Assembly (NCBI RefSeq): GCF_905147045.1
Contig: NC_065906.1
Coordinates: forward strand, 11,098,001-11,162,000
DNA length: 64,000 nucleotides
Origin: Nymphalis io
Lineage: Eukaryota > Arthropoda > Insecta > Lepidoptera > Nymphalidae
Direction: 5' to 3'
This document shows positions 32,830 through 45,109 of the stretch, in pieces (within the stretch, counting starts at the first letter, position 1; the number at the start of each line of letters is the position of its first letter). A program made the position numbers and the translations under genes. The notes under the pieces are model-generated. The model was given only the letters and a program-made list of their open reading frames with translations, ran no database searches and was not told the origin of the DNA.

Positions 32830-35230
32830 TCACTCGGTCGAAAAAAATTAAATCCTTTCAAGACTCGTGACATGGAAGTTGTGAAGTCATTTGGGGAACT
32901 CGTCCGCGAAGAAGTTGTTGGGACAGTACGGCATCAACGCGAGTCGAATGGGAAAAAGTCAAGTCTCTTCTCACTGACACTGCAGGCAAGGTTTTTGGCT
33001 ATCAAAAAGCAAAATCTTACGACTGGTTTCAAGAAAACGAGGAGCACTTACTTCCCTTGATTGACTCAAAACGCCAAGCCGCTTTAAATTTTCGCCTTAA
33101 CCCTTGCGATGCGACGCGTGAAGAACTCACGAAGGCAAAAGCCTCACTCCAGCGTAGCACGCGTTTCTTTGTAAATGCGTATTGGACAGAGCTTTGTCAA
33201 AGCATCCAAGCGTGCGCAAACGCGGGGGATATTGGCGGGGTGTACGTGGGCATCAAAAGAGCCTACTCCAAAAAAGACGGCACCTCTCAAGGAAGCCGAC
33301 GGTTCTGTTATAACAGACAGCACCCGTCAGATGCCAAGATGGGTAGAATACTACAAGGGGCTCTACTTGTGCCCAGTGGCTATTCAGCCAGAAGCAGTGG
33401 AGCTTGTCCCGAATCTGGCAACTTGGCACGAGCTAGACGTTGCACCCACAGTAGAGGAACTTTATCTGGCCGTCAAGAAGCTCAAATGCGGAAAGAGCCC
33501 CGGAAAAGACGATGTTGTCACCGAAGTCGAAGTCGAGTCGAGCTTGACAGCTTGAGTGTCTCTTGCCCATCCTTCATAACTACCTGGCTAAGTGCTGGGA
33601 AGAAAACTACGTCTCTCGGGATATGCGAGATGCTAACATCGTCACTCTTTATAAAGGCAAAGGCGATCGTGGCGACTGCAACTGTTACCGCGGAATATCT
33701 CTTCTTAGCATCGTCGGTAAAGCCTTTGCTAGGGCCATTTTAGGCAAACTAAAGTCTCGCCAACCGCGTATACCCTGAGGCACAATGTGGTTTTAGGTCC
33801 CAACAATCAACAGTCGACATGATATTTTCACTCAGACAGCTACAAGAAAAGTGTAGGGAGCAACATACCCCCCTAGTCATTGCATTTGTAGACCTAAACA
33901 AGGCTTTTGACTCCGTAAGCAGAGAGGGGTTGTACTCGGTTATTGTTAGAATTGGTTGCCCCCCAAAACTCCTAAGGATAGTGCAATCGTTCCACGAAGA
34001 TATGAAAGTCACCGTCCTGCACAATGGCAACACATTCACGCCATTCGAAGTACGCCGTGGTGTTCGTCAAGGCTGTGCACTGGCCCAAACCTTGTTCGGA
34101 ATATTCTTCTCGGTGCTTCTGAAGGTTGCTTTTGGAGATGAACAGCAAGGCGTCCACTTACACACGCGAACCGATGGTAGGCTGTTCAACATCTCAATGC
34201 TCAAGTCCAAACGCCATAGGGAGGACCTATTTGTAGACAGTCTCCTCTTCGCTGACGACGCTGCCTTCGTTGCTCATGACCAAGCTCAACTCCAGAGTCT
34301 AATGTAGAAATTTGCCCAAACGTGCGACCTCTTTTCAATGTCCATAAACTGCAAGAAGACCTTTATTTTAGCGCAAGGATGTTTAGAGCAACCAGTCATC
34401 TTGCTTAACGGTGCACCTTTACAGGTGGTTAACAAATTTTGCTACCTTGGGTCGTATTTGTCGAGCAATCTCTCGCTTGATGCAGAGATCGACTTCCGCA
34501 TCGGCAAAGCAGCCTCTACGTTCGGGAGGCTCTGTACAAGGGCTTGGGATAACAGAAACCTTACGGAAAAACGAAAATGCTTGTTTACCAATCATGTATC
34601 CTAAGCACACTTGTATGGAGCAGAAACGTGGACAACGTACGCAAAACAAGAACGCTGACTACATACATTTCACTTGCGCTGTCTTCGGAACATTCTGGGC
34701 ATCACATGGCAGGATCGCGTGACAAATGAGTCTGTTCTAGGCGAGGCACAGCTGCCTAGCAACATGGTCATTCTCAAAAAAAAAAAACGGTTACGGTGGC
34801 TGGGACACGTGCATCGAATGGAGCAGACTCGTCTTCCAAGGCAAATACTACTGGGAGAGGTTGTGGATGCAAAGAGGTCTGTTGGGCGGCCGATGCTCCG
34901 TTACAAAGATTGCGCTAAGCGTGATATGGTTGCGTTTAACATCCCGAGCAATCGATGGGAGGAACCGGCAGAGGACCGTGCCAAGTGGCGACGCCTTATT
35001 CACGAAGGTCAAGCAAAGCATGACAATGCCTGGTTTAAATTACTAAAAGAAAAACGCACTAGGCGTCATGAGCGGGCTTCAAACCCCCGCCCATCTGGGG
35101 GCGCATACACTTGTCGGAAGTGCGGCCGAAGGATCCTCTCTCGCATTGGTCTTTTCAGTCTAACGCAAGTGCCTTCGCGATGCTTAAATCATCTGTCAAA
35201 GATGCAGAGGCTTATATGATGATGACTTTA
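32830..35230 (+). pseudogene. Broken LINE reverse transcriptase (ORF2), 5'-truncated
   Basis: Fragments in changing frames assemble collinearly into an ORF2 without its endonuclease. In order: a pre-RT helical region (GYQKAKSYDWFQENEEHL near 33000), a linker GKSPGKDDV (33490), NCYRGISLLSIVGKAFARAI (33680), RT motif A FVDLNKAFDSV (33885), motif B RRGVRQGCALAQTLF (34050) and motif C LLFADDAAFVAH (34243). The C-terminal region has LRWLGHVHRMEQTRLPRQIL (34797) and GRPMLRYKDC. A cysteine pair YTCRKCGR (35107) may begin a zinc finger. At least four frameshifts and an in-frame stop (34306) disable it. It ends TATATGATGATGAC, a short TGA-repeat tail. The clade (RTE, L2 or similar) is unresolved. The segment is much more GC-rich than its flanks. 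Confidence 0.82.
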
Positions 35231-35267
35231 AATAAAGATTTTTTTAATGCAAAATAATATGCATAAC

Positions 35268-35305
35268 GACACTAAATCATAATTGGACAATTATGATTTA
35301 GTGTC
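35268..35305. repeat. Perfect 18-bp inverted repeat, 2-base loop
   Basis: GACACTAAATCATAATTG (35268-35285) is exactly complementary to 35288-35305. It lies about 40 bp after the LINE tail. Confidence 0.95.
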
Positions 35306-35974
35306 CGCAATATTCTTCTTGTCTCTCATTCCCTTACTTCTAAGGAACTATTCATTATTATAATTATAACATTTATTTATTTATCAATTTTATAATATTT
35401 CTCTTTTTCTGAGAGAAAGTTAAATTCATTTTTTATGGTTTTATTCTAATATTTTGATGATTAATTTGACTATTGTTTGCATTTCTTGAAATCACCTTTT
35501 GTAGAAATATATAATAATTATTACTATATTATTTAACTTACAACAAGTGATAATCCCAGTATCGTAAATACTGGGCTTATCACTTTAAACATAAAATAAG
35601 TTTGAAGATATCATAAAAAAAATATTTAGGTTAAAAATAGTTAGGACTATTCTCTATGAATCGTCGAATAAATGTTAAAATATAAAGACTTATATGCCAC
35701 ATCATGACGTTTATCGTTATATTTTTGTGTATTTTTATCTGTCAAATACAGCTTCCTCTCATGCAGAGATTGGTATTAAAACAAGCTTTTTTTAGTCTTC
35801 TTTTAACGAATGAAAGGAAAAACAAATTACTGTACATGATGTACGGACTTTTTACTAACCGTAGTATATATTCTGGTTGTTGATCAATATATGAATAGTA
35901 TTTTTGTAGTTTGTATATTGATTGAGTAGCTTCTTCAGTTTGGCATTACAATAAAATAGTTCTCCTCATCTATT
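35306..35974. other. Intergenic stretch with a second hairpin
   Basis: AT-rich. The inverted repeat AAGTGATAATCCCAGTAT (35545-35562) with ATACTGGGCTTATCACTT (35568-35585) has one mismatch. Nothing else is seen. Confidence 0.55.
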
Positions 35975-36277
35975 CCGTAACCGCCTGTGAATGTCTGTGC
36001 TAAAGGCCTCCTCTTTCTTTTTTTTTTTTTTGAGAAGAAGGTTTGGAGCTTATCCACCACGCTGCTCCAGTGCGGGTTGGTGGAATACACATGTGGCATA
36101 ATTTCAGTGAAATTAGACACATGCGGGTTTCCTCACGATGTTTTCCTTCATCGTTAAGCACGATATGAATCATAATCACAAATTAAGCACATGAAAATTC
36201 AGTAGTGCTTGCCCGGGTTTGAACCCACGATCATCGGTTAAGATTCACGCGTTCTTACCACTGGGCCATCTCGGCTT
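35975..36277 (-). repeat. SINE-B copy, full length
   Basis: AACCGCCTGTGAATGTCTGT at the 3' end through GAGAAGAAGGTTTGGAGC to the head TACCACTGGGCCATCTCGGC. A T run interrupts the TCCTCTCCCTTTTGAGG region. Confidence 0.93.
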
Positions 36278-36458
36278 TTCTTTACATCTATTAGTGTAGA
36301 TAATTTACTAGCTATGCTCGCGAAATACAGTTTGTGACTGAGAATACAAACATACACATTGAAATCTTACTATTACTGAAATAAAATAGCCTACATATGT
36401 TACTTCTAGATTTAGTAGATTTATATTGGTTATATTGGTTCTGTAAATTTCTGTAAAT

Positions 36459-36763
36459 TCAGTAACAGCCTGTGATTGTCCCACTGCTGGGCTAAAGGCC
36501 TCCTCTCCTCTTTTTGAGGAGAAGGTTTGGAGCTTGTTCCACCACGCTGCTCCAATGCGGGTTGGTGGAATACACATGTGGCATAATTTCAGTGAAATTA
36601 GACACATGCGGGTTTCCTCACGATGTTTTCCTTCACCGTAAAGCTTGAGATGAATTATAATCACAAATTAAGCACATGAAATTTCAGTGATGCTTGCCCG
36701 GGTTTGAACCCACGATCATCGGTTAAGAATCACGCGTTCTTACCACTGAGCCATCTCCGCTTA
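36459..36763 (-). repeat. SINE-B copy, full length
   Basis: From AGTAACAGCCTGTGATTGTC to the head TACCACTGAGCCATCTCCGC, with intact A and B boxes. It lies 180 bp from the previous copy in the same orientation. Confidence 0.94.
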
Positions 36764-37504
36764 TATTGGTTAATAAAGAATATTTGAAATTGGTTCAGAA
36801 GTTTTTATCGATTACAATCACATAAATATCTTCTCTTTATAATATTAGTATAATAATATAGATAAACATTCTTATAATAACAATAATAATATATTCCAAA
36901 CATAATATCACATATGTTATGAATATTACTCGCCCTGATTAATTGTTATAAGCTCGTGGAGACAATTTATGTTATGAAGGCTATCATTAAGAGTCTACGG
37001 TAAATTTACACTAAGAGGATTTAAAACTGTCAAAATTATAATATAAATTTTCCCGGACCGGGACGAAATATTTATTAAAACCGACTCCAAAAAGTCGAGA
37101 AAGTACAAACGTGAATCACATTATTTATTATTATAAATAATATTTCTAAAATTTTAACGGGATATGTAATATATCCATTTAATTTTATTAATGTAGGTTG
37201 TTTAACAAGTATGTTATTCAATTAGTAGAAAAGTGTAATTACTGATTTTTTGTAGGTTCTTCAAAGAATCTACATTTTCAATCGTTGGACCAGTTGGATC
37301 GTTTTTTATTAAAAAAAAAAACAAAATCAACGGCTTCAGACAAAGTATTTTTTTTTTGTTTTTTGTGAACTGACGATAAAGATGGAACCCACCACTTTGG
37401 TGAAGCCTCCCAACCCTGGGATACCAACAACACAAAAACACTTTCAGACTTATTTTTTAGACAATTTGTTGTTGTTGTTGTATATGTATTGTTTTTTTTA
37501 TTTA
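36764..37504. other. Intergenic stretch, nothing recognised
   Basis: AT-rich. The phrase TTAAAACCGACTCCAAAAAG near 37077 resembles words in other lepidopteran repeats and in this window near 14393 (ACCGACTCCATTTTTAC), but is too short to classify. Confidence 0.45.
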
Positions 37505-37765
37505 ATTGTATTGGATAAGATACTGGGCTACCTGATGGTAAGATGGTAAGTAAGAAATATTACCCCTTATATCGACAATGCACTACCAACCTTGGGAACT
37601 AAGATGTTATGTGCCTTATGCCTGTAGTTACACTGTCTTACAGATCCTACATACCGGAATAAAACAACACTGCTGATAAAATATATGATGTTACCACATA
37701 TGATGTTAGGTACCACCACCTACCTGGACGGGCTCACACAAACCCCTACCACCAAGTAAGTAATT
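37505..37765 (-). repeat. SINE-A copy, diverged
   Basis: GGGCTACCTGATGGTAAG, ACCAACCTTGGGAACTAAGA, TGCCTGTAGTTACACTG and GACGGGCTCACACAAACCCC in family order, with indels in the middle. Confidence 0.86.
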
Positions 37766-38679
37766 AATATATTTATACTGTAACTTGTAACCTTAAAATC
37801 TATTGTAATGCCTTTTAATGTTTAGTTGATTTTAGGTAAAATACTTGCATGTCTTAACATAGTCACCGATTATGAATATAGACAATAATTTAAATGTAAA
37901 TAATACGATGATTGCTAGTGACGTTGACGTTGGTGGTATAAAAAAGAATTAATATTTCTTAACGTACGCGGTGATGATTAGCTATCATATGGTGATGAGC
38001 TCCAAATTCTAATTTCAATTAAAAAAATCACAAAGCTTACTTTGATAATCATTTCCGATAAACCAATTAAACGTCCATTATAAGAATATTCGTTTTACTT
38101 AGGAAGTATATATAAAGCGTAACAAGATTTCTTTTCAAATCTTTAGTATGCATAACCAATGTAGAGTAAATTAGGGTTAATGTTGTTTTTACGCCTAAGA
38201 CATTTTGGGATGTGGCGTAAGCTTAATTCAAAAGCGTTTAAGCTAAATAAACTATTTACTGTAATTGTTTCGTGTTGTTTCAAACCCCTTTAAAATTATT
38301 TAATGAAATTTTACAAGAACTAAAAAAAAACTATTGAAGCAGAAACTCAATGCAGTGTGTATTTTGGTATTTATTTAAAGTATCTAGCTGTATCGATTTA
38401 AAATTAGAAGGAAACACTATCAACTTAAAAACGATAAAACTAGTTTTCAATTAATTTCTATACAATCAATTTTTTTACGATGGATTTTGAAATTAAGCCC
38501 TTTGATTACACCGTTATATAGAAATAGCGTGATTTGAAACTAACGCCACACAGTATTATGCAATACAAAATATGTATATATAGTTCGCCAGGTCGAATCG
38601 GAGTGACCACTTTTGCTACCTTTTTACACCTTACCTTTTACGTTACACTTATTATATATTATTAGATACGTTTACATGA
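37766..38679. other. Intergenic stretch, nothing recognised
   Basis: AT-rich with no repeat family or gene evidence. Confidence 0.5.
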
Positions 38680-39052
38680 TATTGAGGAGAGGTCTTTCAG
38701 ACCAATTTCGTCCACGGCGGCCAATCTCAAGAGAGATTAGCCAACTGCACAGGACATATTATATTGCACAAGTGTGTGCGCAAACACAGGTGCACTCTCT
38801 ATTCCCTAGGGACCGATGGGACGACAATCCGACATGACCGAAAAGAGTTCAAGCGCAGGACCAACGGCTTTACGCGCTTTCTGAGGCACGGGAGTGTACA
38901 CACTACCAACTTCCAGTTCTCATTTTATATTCGACAGAAAAACCCAATAACTTTTTGTTGGTAGGACTTGGGATTTAAACTCAGGAACTCCGGGTTAGCC
39001 GCCTTACATCTGCTAGTATATTCATGAGCCACTAGACCAACGAAGCAGTCAA
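38680..39052 (-). repeat. SINE-C copy, full length
   Basis: ACGGCGGCCAATCTCAAGAG, CACAAGTGTGTGCGCAAACA, ACGGCTTTACGCGCTTTCTG and AACCCAATAACTTTTTGTTG, to the head GCCACTAGACCAACGAAGC. Confidence 0.92.
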
Positions 39053-39523
39053 GGAAAAGTAATATATATATAATATTAAGTACCAATATTAAGTAAATTG
39101 TCAGGCGTGTAAATAATATATGTCCTTATAATAATTATTTTATATATTATATTTATGAAGGCGCTCAAGTATTATATAAGCAGCTTAGGTTATGTTACAA
39201 CATATTCTTGATGACAAAAGGAGGCAGGTAATAAGAAATGGTATGAAAATAGCTCTCAGTATTCTTTTTCTTATCATGATTATAAGTGATTGTTAAAATA
39301 TGACTTTCATTTATTATACACTTAAACATTTACAAAAAATAATAAAAACGAAAACCGGGAAATTTTGTTAGCATTATTGTCAACGTTCCACGCGCTCATG
39401 ATAAGTACAAAAGTTGTCTATGAAATTTAATTTTATACATTTATTTATTTCATCCTATTTTATCCAGATTATGTAATGAACAATCAATATCTTTGACTGA
39501 TTCTGACCTTTCTTTTTTTATTC
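39053..39523. other. Intergenic stretch, nothing recognised
   Basis: AT-rich only. Confidence 0.5.
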
Positions 39524-39677
39524 AGGTTTACTCACGATGTTGACTTCACCGTCAAGCACGAGATGAGTTATAAGCACAAATTAAGAACATGAAAATTCAG
39601 TGGTGCTTGCCCGGGCTTGAACCCACGATCTTTAGTTAAAATTCTCGCGTTCTAACTACTGGACCATGTCGACTTTT
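39524..39677 (-). repeat. SINE-B 5' half
   Basis: TCAGGTTTACTCACGATGTT, CACCGTCAAGCACGAGATGA and GTGCTTGCCCGGGCTTGAAC, to the head ACTGGACCATGTCGACT. Confidence 0.9.
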
Positions 39678-40378
39678 CATCATGTGAGCCTAAATGGACA
39701 CCGCCAATGGACACCTGCAATAAAGGAGGTTACCAGGTGCGTTACCGGCCTTTAAAACTCACTTGTAATTAAATATGTTTATATTCTACATTATTTTAAT
39801 ACATAATTGCTTGTAACTTATGCGATGTACGTTAATAACGGCGACACAGTATAACAGTTATATCGTTATTATCTGCATACAATGTACATCATGTATTTGG
39901 AAAGTTCTTAATGAGTTATATTATTATTATTTTCACAGCGTATCATAAAAATAATAACGCTTTAAAATATCAGTAGAGCTGTTCTCAGCAGTTTCAAAAC
40001 GATCGTGAAGTGTCAGAATTATGAATGAAATAACTGACTATACAATTTGTTATAACAATTAAATGATACAAGCTGTAAAATAGCATATCACCATAATTCC
40101 GCTTTCAACAATTTACGAGTATACTCACTCGTATCTTCAAACGAAATGATTTCTTATACTTGTATATAATATATTCTACAGCCGTCTTTACTTCCACAGA
40201 AATATATAACAAGTTAAAAAGTTTAACGAAGTTTCGTTACATGCTAGCTGAAAGGTCTATCTCAAGTCATATGGGATATTTAAACCCAAGAAATAAAATT
40301 ATTTCCAGATGATGTTCCAAATTCAAATATTGATTTATTACGTTGTCATATTTATGTTACCTTTCCGTTGGTCAAGTA
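39678..40378. other. Intergenic stretch, nothing recognised
   Basis: AT-rich. GGACACCGCCAATGGACACC near 39696 is a short local direct repeat. Confidence 0.5.
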
Positions 40379-40545
40379 CCAGTAACAGCCTGTAAATGTC
40401 CCACTGCTGGGCTAAGGCCTCCTTTCCTTTTTGAGGAGAAGGTTTTTGGAGCTTATTCTACCACGCTGCTCCAATGCGGGTTGATAGAATAGACACAGAA
40501 ATTAGACACATGCAGGTTTCCTCACGATGTTTTCCTTCAACATTG
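40379..40545 (-). repeat. SINE-B 3' half
   Basis: CAGTAACAGCCTGTAAATGT through GCTGCTCCAATGCGGG to CACGATGTTTTCCTTCA, where the copy stops. Confidence 0.92.
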
Positions 40546-41574
40546 GTCAAATTACTAAAAATTATTGCCTTAATTTGTTGAAAGAAAACGTATTAATTTC
40601 ATGGAGTTCGGAATTTCTAGTGTTTGTAATGTTTCTCTCGGAAAACAAGCAGAAATAGATATTATACAGAACTTGCGCACACATCTGTGCAATATGTTGT
40701 GTGTTATAAAACATTATTTACACTTATATGTAACACTCTCCAATTAGTTTGGGGAATAGCTTGTTAATTGTTTATGTTTAAATATCTTTATTATCAATAA
40801 GAATACATAGGTAATGACTCCCTTGAGAATAGAGTTTCACAAAGTCTTAATTTACATTACATGCAAATACAGATATTACATTTATATATTAAAAAGATTC
40901 GAAATTGACGTTGGATGTTTGCGTTTCCAAAAATTAATCCTTACTAATATTATTAAACGAATTGTGTTTGTTACTCTTTGGCATGAAATTTTGTAATACA
41001 CGTTGTCAGGGTTACAAAAAAACATAGGATAACAGCTCCCACACGCGGTCGAAACTTTGGATGGAAACCAGTTACGAAATAGTTATAGTACGTTTGACGT
41101 ATTTTCAGAGAATAATTTCAATTTGTAACAAGTAAATATCTTGATTTGAAGTCGCTTTTCCATTGCACCAATCACTAAACGTCTCTTGTGAATTTAAACG
41201 ATGTGTTAAAATGGCGAATTCTTTTATACAGAACAAAAAACGTAAACTGGATCCTATACCCGATACCCTCATTACTGTCCCTTTACTAACGGTGTCGCGG
41301 GAATTGCTTTCTTTGTTATAATGTAACAGTTTTATGTGTCATTTCTTACACGTGCATTGAATGTTAATGTAACAATAACATTAATAAACGAAATCCAACA
41401 CGGGATTTGTCTCCACTGATATATTTGCACTGTACGTCGTCGAATTAAATAATTAACTAATTCATTCAAATCAAACTAAATCTAATAATTCTTTAGTCGC
41501 GAATAGCACTTTCAAAAAACCTTCCTCAGTGCTAACCGACTGAGTAAAAAGTAACTCTTATACAAATTTTCATG
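40546..41574. other. Intergenic; possible unique block 41030-41310
   Basis: GCTCCCACACGCGGTCGAAA and GATCCTATACCCGATACCCT lie in a region lacking recognised repeats. No exon-like frame is present. Confidence 0.4.
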
Positions 41575-41890
41575 GTGGCAAGCCCCCGTAACTTGGACTG
41601 TGTGTTGATATGTCAAGCAGTCAGAAGGTAAGTAGGCACCACTGCCCATAGACCTTGGCATAAGAAATATAAGCCAACCCATACAATGCCAATGCGCCAG
41701 CAATCTCGGGAGCTGTCTTAGTTCCCAAGGTTGCTGGCGTTATGTCTCATGTACCTGGAGTTACACTGGCTCACAGACCCCTCAAACTATAACACAACAA
41801 TAGGTACGAAGTGTTTTGCGGTAGAATATGAGTCGAGTGGCTGGTACCTACCCAAGCGGACTTGCACAAAGCCCTATCACCAAGTAAAGT
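41575..41890 (-). repeat. SINE-A copy, diverged
   Basis: GGTAAGTAGGCACCACTGCC, CAATGCCAATGCGCCAGCAA, TACACTGGCTCACAGACCCC and GGACTTGCACAAAGCCCTAT are in order. An extra TTAGTTCCCAAGGTTGCTGG in opposite sense near 41710 shows an internal foldback duplication. Confidence 0.85.
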
Positions 41891-42297
41891 AATAAGTTAT
41901 TTTGATAAGTAATATGTATAATATTTCCATGTAATATTCTAACAAAGGCATAGAACACTGCTATACTATGTGCATAACCCTAGTGCAGTATTGTACAATG
42001 AAAATTTAATTACAAACACAGCTTTATTACAGTTTAACTCTATAATAGTTTAACCATATTTTCCAATCGTCGGTTCCCTATAATAATGGTTTATTTAAAT
42101 AACAGTAGAGATTTTTCTTAGCATAACGACATCGAACAAAGTGCACAACACGGAAAACCGTTTTAGAAACATACGGGCAATAATTGTGCCATCACTTGTT
42201 TAGGAGTAAATCATTCTTAAAAATTTTAATTAATGCAATTAAATAAAATTTAATTATTGCTGGAATTAAAATGTTATATAATGTATATAAACATTTA
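41891..42297. other. Intergenic stretch, nothing recognised
   Basis: AT-rich only. Confidence 0.5.
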
Positions 42298-42402
42298 TCT
42301 ATACCAATATTATTAATGCGAAAGTGACTTTGTTTGTTTTACACTTTTACGCCTAGACCATTTGACTCTAGGTAGGTAGGTGTCTTTCCTGAAACAATGC
42401 AA
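42298..42402 (+). repeat. Family F repeat fragment
   Basis: ATTATTAATGCGAAAGTGAC, TTTGTTTGTTTTACACTTTT and ACGCCTAGACCATTTGACTC match the start of the family recalled for 12577-12735. Confidence 0.5.
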
Positions 42403-42539
42403 TAATTCACAATAAAAAAGTTTGACTTTACTGATTTAACTCATAAGACTTCTATTCTAATTATTCTAAAGAAAATATAAATATTACTTCTACTACGCAC
42501 TCCTAACAACTCCTAACATTTAATGAATTACATTTTGAT

Positions 42540-42778
42540 GATGATAATCATGTTTTCCTGACCGATTCAAGTTACAACGGCAAATCTCAATAGTGGCTAA
42601 CCAACTGCACAGGAGACAGAATTTACCATAAGTTTGTCCGAAAACACTGGTCCACTTTATATCATCCCCCCACTTTCAAAATCCGATGGACGTTAAACCA
42701 AATCGTCAGAAGTGAACCCAAGACATCAGAATGTATTGCCTTATTATCTAAGCACTGCACCAACGAGGCAGTTAGTAT
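42540..42778 (-). repeat. SINE-C copy, degenerate
   Basis: CCTGACCGATTCAAGTTACA, GGCTAACCAACTGCACAGG and GCACTGCACCAACGAGGCAG are in reverse-complement order with heavy divergence between. Confidence 0.78.
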
Positions 42779-42844
42779 ATATAACTTTATAACTTCACAG
42801 AAATCACTCTTTCTTACATTAAATACACATTAGCGCTGTTAGAA

Positions 42845-43060
42845 ATGTTAAACATTCCCTACATCGCCAATGCGCCACCATCCTTTGGGACTAAGATGCT
42901 GTATCTTGTGCCTTTAGTTAAAAGGGCTCACTCATTCTTCAAACTGGAACACAATATATATTATACTAACACACAATATGTATAATATAGTATTTATGTT
43001 TGTCTAATGAGTGGGTACCTCTCATCTACTCGGCAGGACTTGCACAAAACTAGCACTAAT
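42845..43060 (-). repeat. SINE-A copy, diverged
   Basis: ACATCGCCAATGCGCCACCA, TGGGACTAAGATGCTGTATC and GGCTCACTCATTCTTCAAAC, ending near GGCAGGACTTGCACAAAACT. Confidence 0.85.
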
Positions 43061-43614
43061 AGCAACAAAATAATGTAATAAAATGTTTGCAGAATAAATA
43101 AAGAAACCTATTTTAATAGATATGTTACATCAATTCGTTTCTTTATATAAATATAAACTATGTTGATTTATTTCGTATCGGGATTCTAATGGATTTGCTA
43201 ACACATACAGAATGCTATTACTGCTGACTTGCACTTTACTTACTAGTGAATCGAAGCGCTTGCGAATTGCGCTAACACTGTTGAAGTACGCCTACGTAAG
43301 TCAATGGCACAACATAACCACAAAAGCGCTTAAAGCGCTTATTACAATATTGCATTGTGGAATTAGTACGATTGCAAGATTATTGTTTTATGCGTTATTA
43401 TTGTTTTATACTGAACGTATTTTAAGCAATATCATAATATTATTATAAAATTACAAAATAAAGAATATATCCTTATATAAATATATCTATTGCCAGAGTA
43501 AATAATAAAATAAATAGTTTTTTTTATTTATTTCACAATTAATTTAAAATAATTTTATTATTAATTTAATTTCCTTACATTAATATATCTAGTTTAATAT
43601 AGAATATAAAGTAA
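43061..43614. other. Intergenic stretch, nothing recognised
   Basis: A 78-codon Leu/Ile-rich frame at 43212-43448 includes a duplicated AAAGCGCTTAAAGCGCTTAT palindromic motif (43321). It has no receptor-family signature and I do not call it a gene. Confidence 0.45.
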
Positions 43615-43682
43615 AAAGTAACAGCCTGTAAATGTCCCACTGCTGGGCTGAGGCCTCCTCGTCCAATTTGAGGAGAAGGTAT
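43615..43682 (-). repeat. SINE-B 3'-end fragment
   Basis: AAGTAACAGCCTGTAAATGT, CCCACTGCTGGGCTGAGGCC and TTTGAGGAGAAGGT. Confidence 0.88.
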
Positions 43683-44179
43683 AGTATATTTAATTATATT
43701 TTTATCACGAGCTTTTATGACTTCGTCATGTTATTTATGAGTGTACAGATAATGAAATATTTCTTTTTTAATTATATATTTTTTTAGGTGCGTGTTTAGA
43801 GCGGTGTGCTTTGATCCAATATACAAATTACTTTATATTGTAATTTCATTTAAAAACTGCCTTGGTAAACACAATACACACACGTACGTCCCCTTTCATC
43901 GAACAAGATCGTTGAGAGGCAATTTTTATAATTGCTCCGTCTCGAAAGGGGCGGTCTGGAAACCATTTAAAGTTTTTCCATTCCAACCGCGGGTATGTTG
44001 ATGGCATCGAGGGATGTTCGATCGCGTAATCTTTGGATACTACGCTCCAATGGATATGGCCTAGATAAAATTGTTAACAAGAGATTTTTAAATGAAAAAC
44101 GATGTGTGAAATTGTAATCGTTAACGGTGCTTTGAAAATCTATCCAAATTTAATAGAATATAAGATAATTAGAAGACTA
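43683..44179. promoter_or_regulatory. Repeat-free, CpG-richer noncoding block
   Basis: About 43870-44060 is GC-balanced and rich in CG words (CGTACGTCCCCTTTCATCG, GAAAGGGGCGGTCTGG, TTCGATCGCGTAATCTTTGG), between very AT-rich flanks. No frame or repeat explains it. A regulatory role is conjecture. Confidence 0.3.
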
Positions 44180-44190
44180 GACGACGACAA

Positions 44191-44265
<75 letters not shown>

Positions 44266-44296
44266 TATATATATATACTTGTCGTCGTCGTCGCTT
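44180..44296. repeat. (TA)n palindrome with GACGACGACAAG arms
   Basis: GACGACGACAAGTATATA begins a TA run of ~80 bp that ends TATATACTTGTCGTCGTCGT. The arms outside the TA core are perfectly complementary for at least 12 bp, so the whole segment forms one long AT-rich palindrome. Confidence 0.95.
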
Positions 44297-44624
44297 GAAG
44301 ATGGTCCTTGGATTTAAAATAGTGACCAAGTAGGGTTCTTGGTTGAAAACAGTTAATTCAGTACTTATTCAAAAATTAATACTGACAATATGAAAATACT
44401 ATTGAAATTAGATTATTAAATCTTTTTAAAAAAACATTTTGGTGGAGAAACCAAATCTACTAAAAACTATTTAAATCTAAAAACATTGCCAGTGTTGTCA
44501 GATTTATGGTTAGGTAAATTTTCTACAATCTTTCGATTGTAGATAAACCACATCATATACTTTACTAAGTAAATGATAACAAATATAATTAAACACAATT
44601 AAAAATAAGACATATTAAAGCTAT
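44297..44624. other. Intergenic stretch, nothing recognised
   Basis: A small hairpin ACAATCTTTCGATTGT lies near 44525. Confidence 0.5.
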
Positions 44625-44925
44625 GTATTTTTTTTTTATAGAATAGGAAGGTGGACGAGCATATGGGCCACCTGATGGTAAGTGGTCACCAAACGCCCTT
44701 AGACATTGGCATTGTAAGAAATGTCAACCATCGCTTATAGCCAATGCGCCACCATCCTTGGGAACTAAGATTTTATGTCCCTTGTGCCTGTAATTACACT
44801 GGCTCACTCACCCTTCAAACCGGAACACAACAATATCAAGTATTGCTGTTTTGCGGTAGAATATCTGATGAGTGGGTGGTACCTACCCAGACGAGCTTGC
44901 ACAAAGCCCTACCACCAGTTGTATG
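44625..44925 (-). repeat. SINE-A copy, full length and young-looking
   Basis: The T run plus ATAGAATAGGAAGGTGGACG gives the intact A-tail. The sequence continues uninterrupted through ACACTGGCTCACTCACCCTT to GCTTGCACAAAGCCCTACCA. It shares subfamily-specific words (CACCAAACGCCCTTAGACAT, ATCGCTTATAGCCAATGC) with 47247-47542, differing at only a handful of positions. Confidence 0.95.
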
Positions 44926-45109
44926 AAAAACAATTATTGCGAATAACGAATACTTAATTTAGAATATAAAATAAATAGTTTATTAATAACATAATTAAAA
45001 AACACATTGTAAATTAAGACGAAATAGCAAGCAGAACTAACATGTTCGAACATATTAATCATACAATCACGCACACAAACGCAAAGTCTCTCCAAGTGAA
45101 GAAACTAAA

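Noticed and set aside
36720..36763. tRNA-Lys-like gene on the - strand
   Set aside because: It is the head of a dispersed SINE-B copy; the same body follows in all copies.
43212..43448. 78-codon hydrophobic frame as a chemoreceptor exon
   Set aside because: No receptor motif, no flanking exons that join in frame, and no consistent splice sites.
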